Under the pieces are notes generated by a model. The model did no database searches. It was not told the DNA's origin and was given only the letters and a program-made list of their open reading frames with translations. From Leguminivora glycinivorella (lineage: Eukaryota; Arthropoda; Insecta; Lepidoptera; Tortricidae): 64,000 nt of DNA. The stretch covers positions 16,321,549 through 16,385,548 of the forward strand of contig NC_062990.1 of the NCBI RefSeq assembly GCF_023078275.1. Direction: 5' to 3'. Of this stretch, positions 11,846 to 20,560 are shown piece after piece (the stretch's first letter is position 1; each line of letters starts with the position of its first letter). The position numbers and the translations under genes were made by a program.

Positions 11846-12659
11846 ATAGGCTAGTTTCCTACTAGTCAAATCAGCTTATTTTTAAGAATTGTCAAAACGA
11901 TTAAATTGTTTAAAATTTTGCTAATATGGAATTACTATGAAATACTGAAGAGCGTCGTCACGGTCAATTCATTTTCTTTATGAAAGGTATAAATCTTTTA
12001 CTTGTTAAATAGAAATTATGTTTAAACATAACCACTGTCCATATTTTTCTTCGAATTATGTGGTTATTTCGAGCACTTACATAATAGTTATTTGTTTTAC
12101 AAGGGGGCAAAGTTGTTGTTTAACCGCACGTGCCAATATTGATACACGAGCAAGCGAAAGATTTCAATATTGAACCGCGAGCGTAGCGAGTGGTTCAAAA
12201 AGTGGAATCTTGAGCGTTGCGAGGGTTTCAAGGCACGAAGGTTAAACAAATTTTGCCACCGAGTGAAACACAAAATTTTTCACCACACCAACACGAACAA
12301 AATGCTGACTATAAAACATTTATTTATTTATTTAAACTTTATTGCACAGTAAAAATATACAGTTACAAAAGGCGAACTTAATGCTACATGGCATTCATCA
12401 AGCTTCATGCATCATGCTTCATGGCATGGCAAACATCAAACTAATTCAAATCTATCAATCTAATCAATATTTATGATTCAAAATCATCATTTACACGTAA
12501 ATTATACCGGCCAGCTCAAGACATCAAGTTAAAATTTGTATGAAATTACTTTGCACTCTTGTGGATAAAATGCAATTTTGCTATCTGTTTTCGAATAGCA
12601 AAGTAAACCAGTTGGTGTGGTGAAAAATATATTATTTTAAGTATAGGAAACTAGCCTAT
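11846..12659. mobile_element. 814-bp TIR element with nested retroposon tail
   Basis: The ends are a perfect 16-bp inverted repeat: ATAGGCTAGTTTCCTA at 11846-11861 and its complement at 12644-12659. Internal parts recur elsewhere: 11860-12020 resembles 47455-47620, and 12095-12300 resembles 60897-61090. A TTTA-tailed retroposon end (AAACTTTATTGCACAG on plus) starts at about 12318 and lies inside it. No transposase is present, so the element is non-autonomous. Confidence 0.65.
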
Positions 12660-12859
12660 AAAAAATATGTATAAAAAAAAACAAAAGACGCTCGCTGGCA
12701 GCGGCATCTATACAGGCCAGGCTGGTGCCAGCCATGCGCGCAGCGAGGAGGTTGGTCGTTCCGTAGCGCCAATAGAGAAGAACGATAGAGAATTAGAGAT
12801 AGCTAGTTATGATAATGATATTATCGTAAGCGATGTACATTTGGCTATGTAGCATCGTT

Positions 12860-13236
12860 TATAACATCTCTTAAATAATGTAGAACTCCTCCAGGGAAAT
12901 ACTCGAATTGCCCTAATTGTGTGAAATATTTCCCAGACAGCGCGAAATATCTCATGTTTATTTAGAAGAAAAATGCTTTTTGTAATACCTAAGAGTTTTA
13001 GGTTTTATGAGATGAGTTTCGAGTTTGGACGTAAGTCATTTGGAAGGCGTTTTGTGAAGCTCATTTTCAGTATTATTCATTATTTAGGTACCTATTTTTT
13101 TATGACATACTGCGGTAATTTATAAAAGAAACGAATTCTGAATTATTAATTTGAAATAATTTTATCGTGTTTTGATACGACTCTGAGTCGTAGTAATGCA
13201 GTTGGCATGCAGTCAAACAACAGTTTTATTAGAAAA
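12860..13236. other. Non-coding stretch
   Basis: I see no gene, array or element end here. Confidence 0.4.
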
Positions 13237-13415
13237 CTAGGTTTTGCCCGCGGCTTCATTCGCGTTAGAAAGAGACAAAAAGTAGCCTGTGTCACTCTCC
13301 ATCCCTTCAACTATCTCCACTTAAAAAATCACGTCAGTTCGTCGCTCCGTTTTGCCGTGAAAGACGGACAAACAAACAGACACACACACTTTCCCATTCA
13401 TAATTTTAGTATGGA
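13237..13415 (-). mobile_element. Helitron-like element, family E, copy 1
   Basis: On the minus strand it starts TCCATACTAAAATTATGAATG and ends with GCCGCGGGCAAAACCTAG followed by T. At 179 bp it is a short, complete-looking copy. Confidence 0.8.
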
Positions 13416-13659
13416 TTGAATTAAATTTTATACTTAGGTCATTATTACAAAGATTGACTGAGATCCACGGTGACCTCAAGAATAGGTACTTGTGTTAAAT
13501 TTTAAAGTACCATAACTTTTGTCAAAAATTGTCATACTTACTCTAACAATTCACTCACAAAATTGATAGGATGAATATTTCACAATCTTACATTATAAAT
13601 GGATTAATAGGTAGCACATGACACATACGACCTCTATTCGAAAATATGTCTGTTCCCGC

Positions 13660-13820
13660 AAAATATACAGGGTGGTAATGAATGTTTTCACTTGACTGGG
13701 TAAAAAACAAAGGGCTAGCCCGTTTGTTTTTAGACCAGTGACCTTTTTGGTGAATCTTATATTTTTGAGGGTGAATAAAATATTTTATAATGCCTCTTTC
13801 CTTTATTTTATTACACATTA
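13660..13820. other. Possible end of an ACAGGGTGG-type repeat
   Basis: The phrase TATACAGGGTGGTAATGAATG resembles the TATACAGGGTGGTGCC end of the repeat at 31955-32250. The remainder shows no recognisable feature, and an open frame here on the minus strand (76 codons) has no motif. Confidence 0.3.
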
Positions 13821-13829
13821 GAATTAAAA

Positions 13830-14355
13830 AGATAGTCAGTTATTTTTTTAACGAATATCTCCATTGGTCTTAATACATTTTTACCATAAGGGTACTCATG
13901 AGCAAATAAATTGGATCAATTGAATATGTAAAATATAATAAAACTAAACTATTAAATCTAAAATTATTCTAAAATAAACTTTAGATTTAATATTTTTAAA
14001 TTAAAGGAATAACCTAACCACAAAATTCAAATTTTGAAAATTATAAATAAGATATCATGTGGTGTTTTCCTTAATGATTGGGAGGGACGCCTCTAGATTT
14101 TTTTTGGTTCTCAATAGAAAATAAAAGTTATATTTCATTGTGGCTAGATTTTGACAGAGTAGCATGACATATTATAGTTACAATAGTCAAAAAACATGTA
14201 TTAGTTTTTACTAAATATCTATATTCCTTTATGTACCTAAATATAATTAAAATTACGCATGTGAAGCTCTCAAGCACAACGAGACATTTTTTCGGTTACC
14301 ACCAGATCATGATTATTCATAAATGTGCTGGATAAAGATACAATTATACGAGCAA
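13830..14355. other. AT-rich non-coding stretch
   Basis: No gene or defined repeat boundary is visible. Local self-complementarity occurs around 13970-14000 (AATTATTCTAAAATAAACTTTAG). Confidence 0.35.
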
Positions 14356-14362
14356 CCAGTAA

Positions 14363-14502
14363 CGCCGTGGCTTGCGTGGGCGACGGTCGCGCGATGGTCG
14401 CGCGACGGCGATGCGACGCATACGGAATCAAACCTTATCGATATGGAACTATGAGACGCGACGGCGACGGTCGCGCGACCGTCGCCCACGCAAGACACGG
14501 CG
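14363..14502. mobile_element. 140-bp TWA-target MITE, copy 1
   Basis: The arms are inverted: CGCCGTGGCTTGCGTGGGCG on the left and the complement of CGCCGTGTCTTGCGTGGGCG on the right, followed inward by GGTCGCGCGA words. TAA stands on both sides (14360-14362 and 14503-14505), a 3-bp target duplication of the TWA type known for PIF/Harbinger elements. The centre contains TTATCGATATGGAACTATGAG. It has no coding capacity. Confidence 0.8.
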
Positions 14503-14533
14503 TAAGTCAGAATGTTCTTATGGTCACCGAAAA

Positions 14534-14696
14534 TATTAAAATTTTTAAAAAACCCCCGACCGCGACCTAGTGAACCGATTTTAATGAAACATGGCTAAGA
14601 ACACTCCCGACTTACTCAGCTTTCAGACAAAAAAAAACTAAATCAAAATCGGTTCATCCGTTCGAGAGCTACGATGCCACAGACAGACACACACAC

Positions 14697-14749
<53 letters not shown>

Positions 14750-14824
14750 TAGACAGACAGACATACACACAGACAGACACGTCAAACTTATAACACCCCT
14801 TCGTTTTTGCGTCGGGTGTTAATA
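14534..14824 (-). repeat. Family A, copy 3, with long ACAG tract
   Basis: The microsatellite (about 14688-14775) is one of the longest of the family. The copy starts only some 30 bp after the 140-bp MITE. Confidence 0.85.
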
Positions 14825-14851
14825 AAACCTATTCTCTGAAAACGTCACATA

Positions 14852-15190
14852 ATATTAAAACCTCCGACCGCGACATAGTGGACCGATTTTCATGAAACAT
14901 GCCTAACGCCGTGTCTTGCGTGGGCGACGGTCGCGCGACCGTCGCCGTCGCGTCTCATACTTCCATATCGATAAGGTTTCATTTTATATGCGTCGCATCG
15001 CCATCGCGCGAACATCGCGCGACCGTAACCCACGAAAGCCACGGCGTAAGAACACTCCCGACTAACTCAGCTTTCAGACAATTTTTTTTTTATCTAGAAC
15101 AGTTCATCCGTTCGGGAGCTACGATGCCACAGACAGACAGACAGACATGTCAAATTTATAACACCGTCGTTTTTGCGTCGGGGGTTAAAA
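14852..15190 (-). repeat. Family A, copy 4, split by a MITE
   Basis: The normal word ATGGCTAAGAACACTCCC is broken after CTAA by a 140-bp MITE (14907-15046) and resumes at GAACACTCCC. Confidence 0.85.
14907..15046. mobile_element. 140-bp TWA-target MITE, copy 2 (nested)
   Basis: It is the same length as copy 1 but in opposite orientation (centre TTCCATATCGATAAGG). TAA flanks at 14904-14906 and 15047-15049 duplicate the single TAA of family A. Confidence 0.85.
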
Positions 15191-15452
15191 AGTATGATGA
15201 AGCAAATCTAGCAAAGTTAGCGTGGTCTAAAGCTCTACATGTCTACGCTCGCGACCCAAAAAACAGTTCTGTTATAAATAGCCTAAACAAAAGGATCGAT
15301 CCCATTGTCGGCCGGGCCGGGGAGGACCGGAATAATAGGCTTATTACACCATTATCTCGCACTGTTTAATATTCTGATAGGTTTAGCGTGTATAGTAATG
15401 TATTTGTTTATTTTAAATTAGCACGCATGCATTTAACGCGTATTTGGGTCAT

Positions 15453-15742
15453 TTTTAACTCCCGACGACGGGGTGGTATAAGTTTGACGTGTCTGTCTGT
15501 CTGTCTATCTGTCCGTCTGTCTGCCTGTCTGTCTGTCTGTCTGTTTGTCTATCTGTCTGTGTGTGTGTCTGTCTGTGGCATCGTAGCTCCCGAACGGATG
15601 AACCGATTTAGATTTAGTATTTTTTCTCTGAAAGCTGAGTTAGTCAGGAGTGTTCTTAGCCATGTTTCATGAAAATCGGTCTACTATGTCGCAGTCGGGG
15701 GTTTTATCAAAATTTTAATTTTGTGGTTAAGTTAGGTTATCC
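15453..15742 (+). repeat. Family A, copy 5
   Basis: This is a near full-length copy. The initial hairpin loop is shortened (AACTCCCGACGACGGGG). It ends with TTTTGTGGTTAAGTTAGG. Confidence 0.85.
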
Positions 15743-15850
15743 TTTTCAAAGTTGTTTTGTAACATGGGTATTTTTTACGCGAGTCATGCTCATAATCACG
15801 AGGTCTTTCGATCCATAGGCACCTGATAACGCACTTCTTTCATATATTTG

Positions 15851-16014
15851 CATCTGGTCTCCCGCGATACAGGCCTAGCCTAGTGCGGGGACCCCTGAGG
15901 TATCGGTAAACCAACTAAACTATGCACGTAGGTAATTATAAGCTATGTAAGAATGCATCTCATTTGTGTCTTTTTCTGCAATAAACATTTTTTTTTATCT
16001 TTTTTTTTTATCTT
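15851..16014 (+). mobile_element. Short retroposon with 9-bp target duplication
   Basis: The insert contains TCTCCCGCGATACAGGCC, TAGCCTAGTGCGGGG, CTGCAATAAACATTTTTTTT and a TTTATCT tail. It is flanked by ATATATTTG at 15842-15850 and 16015-16023. A related uninterrupted target (TTTCTTTCATATATTCGATCGC) lies at 17330-17352. It is interpreted as the 3' end of a LINE or a SINE. Confidence 0.65.
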
Positions 16015-16023
16015 ATATATTTG

Positions 16024-16347
16024 ATCGCCATTGTCCGAGGTGTGGCCTAGTACTTTAGTAGTAGGTATATATATAATTTACAACAACTAGGTTTGGACTT
16101 AAACAATAGATATCCCTTTACTGTAATTCCTCAACAGCCTACGTCCCTTAGGATGTTGGGACCGGGAGATAAGGAATTAGTGAGTAATAGAACCATTCGG
16201 CCCTAGTGCTGTTATAATAATTGCAGACAATAGAACTGAAAATGGAGTTAGAATTACCAGCATAATATTAAATTATAAACCTTAGGATATTTTCTACATC
16301 AAGATGTGTCACACAAACCTACACTATACTCTGTACTTTTAGGTACT
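16024..16347. other. Non-coding stretch
   Basis: I see nothing beyond the continuation of the repeat that was interrupted by the retroposon on its left. Confidence 0.35.
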
Positions 16348-16588
16348 GTTAATAACCACAATATTAAAATTTTGAAAAAATCCCTGACCGCGAAATAGTA
16401 TGCTGATTTTCATGAAACATGACTAAGAACACTCCCGACTAACTCAGCTTTCAAACAAAAAAACTAAATCGAAATCGGTTGTACGTTCGGGAGCTACGAT
16501 GCCACAGACAGATACACACACAAACAGACAGACAGACAGACACGTCAAACTTATAACACCCCGTGGTTTTAGCATCGGGGGTTAAAAA
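16348..16588 (-). repeat. Family A, copy 6
   Basis: It runs from AATAACCACAATATTAAAAT to TTAGCATCGGGGGTTAAAAA, with mutations in the GACCGCGAC block. Confidence 0.8.
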
Positions 16589-16654
16589 TGTAAGTGTTAA
16601 CTATTACGTAATTCATTAACTTACGCTTTTATGAAATTATTCACTTACTTCACT

Positions 16655-16905
16655 GGCTAAGTGACCCAAAAAGGATCTTGGCCTCCGACACAAGAGATCG
16701 CCACTCTGCCCTATCCTGCGCCACTTCACGCCAGTTGGGTACACCAAGTGCGGACAGGTCTTTCAGGGCTTCCTCGCATCAGCTCAGCATCAGCTTCTCA
16801 TACTACGATCCTGTCCCATCCTTTCCAGGTGGCCGAGCCAGCGGAGGCGTGTGGCTTTGGTCTCGCCAATTATATTAGGCACCGCCATTAGCTCTTCCAG
16901 CTCTC
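16655..16905 (-). pseudogene. LINE ORF2 C-terminal fragment (degenerate)
   Basis: Translated on the minus strand, one frame reads ELEELMAVPNIIGETKATRL and RWLGHLERMGQDRS, matching the C-terminus of the better preserved LINE at 45526-46056. Further downstream the frame is lost, but the nucleotide words for the SEAKIxFGSLS end survive as GCTAAGTGACCCAAAAAGG and GGCCTCCGAC on plus. It is a dead, 5'-truncated copy. The product would be the region after the reverse transcriptase, without any catalytic motif. Confidence 0.65.
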
Positions 16906-17069
16906 TATTTATTAAAATTATTCACATTGAATAAAATTAATCACACTTTTGTGTATGGACACTCCCAGTTTGGATACCTTACAGTTATAAACCGCCTATC
17001 AACCAGTCGATCTGTCTTATCTCACTCATACAAGCGTGGTCCGCGTTTGCCTTAGCCTACACGAGCTTA

Positions 17070-17305
17070 GGGACCATCCACACTTATAAGACACAATACA
17101 TGTCTTGCGGCGCGCAACGGACGTCTCCGCCACGCCGCCTGAATGTAATTCAAAAAGCGCCACCGCCACGCCGCCTGGGGCGCGTCTTACGTCCTTCCTA
17201 TACAAAATGTACTGAGGAGACGTTTTTTGAATTACATTCAGGCGGCGTGGCGGAGACGTCCGTTGCGCGCCGCGAGACACGCGACGCCTAAGTGGGGACG
17301 CTGCC
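17070..17305. mobile_element. 236-bp TTA-target MITE
   Basis: The terminal inverted repeat is GGGACCATCCACACTTA on the left, with 4 mismatches to the right end. TTA duplications lie at 17067-17069 and 17306-17308. Inside is a second, essentially perfect inverted repeat of about 50 bp (17104-17153 against 17226-17275), built of GCGCGCAACGGACGTCTCC and GCCACGCCGCCTGAATG. The TTA target and outline resemble PIF/Harbinger MITEs. Confidence 0.75.
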
Positions 17306-17604
17306 TTAGACTGTATGCGTAGGAACGCGTTTCTTTCATATATTCGATCGCAAGTGTCCGAGATGTGACGCCAGTGTTTGAAGTGTGCTTTTGTGTACTA
17401 ACACTGACATAAACTAAAGAAAGCTGATTATAAAAAGCAACACTGCGCTCAATCGAGCATATTCAGCTTTTTAATAGAGGGTAATAATGTGACAGTACCT
17501 GACTCTACGCTACGCCTCTTGAGGTGGAGAGATAAAGCAAGAATGTAGCGCAGTACACAGTTGATAACAGAACAGTAAGACAAGATCCATAGGGACTGAA
17601 GGTA

Positions 17605-17776
17605 TAATAACCACAAAATTAAAATTTTGAAAAAACCCCCGACCGCGACCTAGTGGACCGATTTTCATGAAACATGGCTAAGAACACTCCCGACTAACTC
17701 AGCTTTCAGACAAAAAAAACTAAATCAAAATCGGTTCATCCGTTCAAGAGCTACGATGCCACAGACAGACACACAC

Positions 17777-17823
<47 letters not shown>

Positions 17824-17884
17824 TACACACAGTAGGACACGTCAAACTTATAACACCCCTTCGTTTTTGCGTCGGGGGTTGAAA
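17605..17884 (-). repeat. Family A, copy 7
   Basis: The copy is full-length with an intact terminal near-palindrome and a long ACAG tract (about 17765-17825). Confidence 0.85.
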
Positions 17885-18028
17885 AGCATAAACTTAATAT
17901 CTATCTCCAAACCTTTACATGATATCAAGTCTTGACAAACTTGTGACAGAAATCATCATGCTCGTAATCAGTATGCATGATTTCCGAGATTTAAGAAAGG
18001 AAAAAATAACCGAAAAACGAGACCATCA

Positions 18029-18046
18029 AGTCCCCCCCCCCCCCCC
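18029..18046. repeat. Poly-C run
   Basis: A homopolymer of about 16-17 C is followed by GGTTAAGGGGG. It is likely length-unstable. Confidence 0.9.
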
Positions 18047-18146
18047 GGTTAAGGGGGATTTTGGAATGTTTATGTGCTAAGTATAATACCTAATCTAAAG
18101 TCTAAATAAAGATTTAACGCCAAACATTTTGTTCCAAACCTCTAAA

Positions 18147-18345
18147 GGGCAATTCCACGTAACTGTAATGTAAGTGACCACTTCATTGCATGTTTTTTTA
18201 TTTATGATGCAAATTGAAGTCTTAATTTATCTCTAGATAAGCCTACTTTTAATCCTTAGATATATTGATATTTAAATTAGCACCATGAATAAAAAAACAT
18301 GCAAATAATTGGTCACTTACATTACTCTGTTACATGGAATTACCC
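18147..18345. mobile_element. 199-bp MITE with long inverted ends
   Basis: The left arm (GGGCAATTCCACGTAAC, GTAATGTAAGTGACCA) is complementary to the right arm (TGGTCACTTACATTAC, TACATGGAATTACCC) over about 55 bp. TAAA flanks both ends (18143-18146 and 18346-18349), a possible 4-bp target duplication. An open frame starting at 18299 is a shadow. Confidence 0.65.
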
Positions 18346-18531
18346 TAAAACAGATGATTCATATCTCGCCCTAATGGTCCAGGTGCAAACACGCATACAG
18401 ATGTGGTGCGAAGAGATTTGCCTTCGAATTGACAACGTTTCAAAATTTTCAATGTCCCTAAATCGAAAACCATTTCGATATATACGCTTGTAGATCACAT
18501 AAATCAATTTAAAAAAAAAAAATTTCCGCAT

Positions 18532-19028
18532 TTTTAGTATAAAAAATCTTAAAAATAGTTTAAAGGGGAAGTGACGTCAAATAGCTGATTTAGAGCTGCC
18601 ACTATATCAAAAAAATCTTCCAGTTGGGATGTCACTTGAGTTTGACAGTGAAACTTATCACAGTTCGTAGCAAAGATATTAATTAAAAAAATCATGGCTT
18701 AGTCTATGATTCGTAGTCATTCACTAGTGGTTGACAGTAACACTTGACAGTCAGACATACCGGACTGTTTAAGCTGACTGTTAAAACTTTTTTTAGGAAT
18801 GATTTTGTCGTTTTCTTAGGTGTATGAAACAACACATGTGACGTCACGAAGCTGTGTCTTGACGTTTGTAACTTACGCTCTTTCTGCTCGAAGTAGTAAT
18901 AAAAAGGGAATTTCTCATTAAAATAGCAGTTGTTGGAAAAATAAAAAAATACGTGTATCTTTTAGTATTGAGTTCTTTCAAACCAAACAATAAAAAGTAG
19001 TACTAAAAAATATGAAATGTTGTCAATT
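18532..19028. other. Quiet non-coding stretch with two CRE-type octamers
   Basis: TGACGTCA occurs at 18572-18579 and 18839-18846. No gene or repeat boundary is visible. Confidence 0.35.
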
Positions 19029-19575
19029 GTTACGAAAACGTACACTCTAAAAAATTTTTGGTTGCTCCTATCAATATTTTGATAGTCGTAGTCAAGCATC
19101 TTGATTCCATACGAGCCTGATAAGATCTTAGACACATCAAATAAGGTAATTTTGATTGCTCTTACTTTTGCAACGTAACTGAATCGATTAAGATCTTGTT
19201 CAATAATTCCATGAAAAATAATTATGTTAACTAAATTACCTTAGTAAGTTCAACTAAGGATTGAATCAACCTATGTTACATAGTTATGCCTAACAAGTTC
19301 ATAATTGATTCAAGGTGTACAATGGTTAGGAATAACAAAACACCTGAGTTATTACTTCAATCATACATTCCCTTGTTGTTTTTAGTAATCAGCTTTATTT
19401 GAATTATATAAGATCGTAATTGTAGTGATCAACTTAACGTCAACTAAGAGAAAACTGCTCTTAGTTGGCCTTCATTTTTTAGAGTGTACGAACGTGTCAT
19501 GCTATTTCAGTCCGTGTCAGTACAAGATGTACCGACATTGACTGAACTAGCATGACAAATACGAACGTTTCCGAA
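19029..19575. mobile_element. Small palindromic element split by a TA-target MITE
   Basis: Bases 19496-19556 form an inverted repeat with arms TGTCATGCTATTTCAGTC and GACTGAACTAGCATGACA. The outer arm continues as CGAACG before, and CGAACGTTTCCG after. On the left it is interrupted at CGAAAACGTA by the MITE 19043-19486. Without the insert the hairpin would be about 100 bp. Confidence 0.5.
19043..19486. mobile_element. 444-bp TA-target MITE (CACTCTAAAAAAT ends)
   Basis: The ends are CACTCTAAAAAAT and ATTTTTTAGAGTG, with TA on each side (19041-19042 and 19487-19488). A TA duplication is the Tc1/mariner hallmark. No transposase is present. Confidence 0.7.
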
Positions 19576-19617
19576 GGAAGGGAGGGTCTCGCACTACATC
19601 TGTAAAGTCATGATCCT

Positions 19618-20096
19618 TTTTAACCCCCGACGCAAAAACGACGGGGTGTTATAAATTTGACGTGTCTGTCTGTCTGTCTGTGTGTGTGTCTGTGGCATCG
19701 TAGCTCCCAAACGGATGAACCGATTAAGCTTTAGTTTTTTTTTGTTTGAAAGCTGAGTTAGTCGGGAGTATTCTTAGCCACGTTTCATGAAAATCGGGCC
19801 ACTATAAAAAATAAAAAAAATAAAAATAAAATGCGTTTATTTCAGACTAACATGTGTCCATAGTTTGTTAGTAACAATAACAAGAACATCTTAAATAACT
19901 ATATTAGTACCTAATCCTAAATGAAGTGAGGACCAATGCCTGATTAGGCCACTGTCCCACCTCTCAGCCACTACGCTCAGGAGGCTGTGGCGGCTGTCGC
20001 GGACTCTGCGGAGCACTGCGGCGCAGCGCTTGCGCAGCAACTATGTCGCGGTCGGGGGTTTTTACAAAATTTTAATTTTGTGGTTAGGTTATTGTT
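19618..20096 (+). repeat. Family A, copy 8, split by a retroposon
   Basis: The family reads to GGGCCACTAT at 19805 and resumes with ACTATGTCGCGGTCGGGG at 20040. The insert is described separately. Confidence 0.85.
19806..20039 (-). mobile_element. A-tailed retroposon, 5-bp target duplication
   Basis: On the minus strand the element ends GAAATAAACGCATTTTATTT and an ATTT/poly-T tail. The duplicated target is ACTAT (19801-19805 and 20040-20044). Its first part is GC-rich (GCTGCGCAAGCGCTGCGCC) and without a recognised protein. It is probably a 5'-truncated LINE or a SINE. Confidence 0.65.
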
Positions 20097-20117
20097 TACA
20101 CAAATATTTTTTGACTG

Positions 20118-20560
20118 GTAATCGAAGAGCTGGCGACTTCCTTGCTCAACGTACACTGAGAGAAATTTGCATTGTGAATTTAACAAGTTCGACTTGATGC
20201 GGTTTATCCGTTTGAATCAGCCAAACGTATGTTGAAAACAATATGTGTCAGGTTGTTTTTATAAAATCGACTTGTTGATTCAAATATATTGCCGATTCAA
20301 ATGACAAGTAGCTTGTTGTTTGAACCAAAGAGCACGTAGGCGCTATTTTCACCAAAAAACTTGTTGATCGAACATGAAAACTGGTTGTATTTTCTCTCAG
20401 TGTATCAGCATTATGATACAACGAAGAAATGTCGCCGGCATTCGTGGTGCAATGCCTCAAGGGCCTGTTTTAGATATAAGGTAGCTTTTAATCTATTTTT
20501 AGTTTCTTATACAATAATATATAATATTTATGTTCAATATAAATAAATTATATTTACTGT
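20118..20560 (+). pseudogene. LINE 3' end, split by a TA-target MITE
   Basis: The words CGAAGAGCTGGCGACTTCC and CTCAACG, followed after the insert by TCAGCATTATGATACAACG and AATGCCTCAAGGGCC, match the LINE tail at 29445-29600. In better copies of this tail (56505 onward) the frame reads AGSYFGQRISLAIQKGNAAS, a typical LINE polyprotein C-terminus. Here the frame is lost. It ends in an AATAAATTATATTTA 3' end. Confidence 0.6.
20154..20402. mobile_element. 249-bp TA-target MITE (CACTGAGAGAAAT ends)
   Basis: The terminal inverted repeats are CACTGAGAGAAAT and ATTTTCTCTCAGTG. TA lies on both sides (20152-20153 and 20403-20404). The related LINE tail at 29445-29600 lacks it and reads CAACGTATCAGC, giving the empty site. 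Confidence 0.8.

Noticed and set aside
15388..15672. 94-codon ORF with CLSVCLSVRLSACLSVCL
   Set aside because: It is a translation of the GTCT microsatellite of family A; the same holds for the similar frames at 30363-30653 and 44736-44933.
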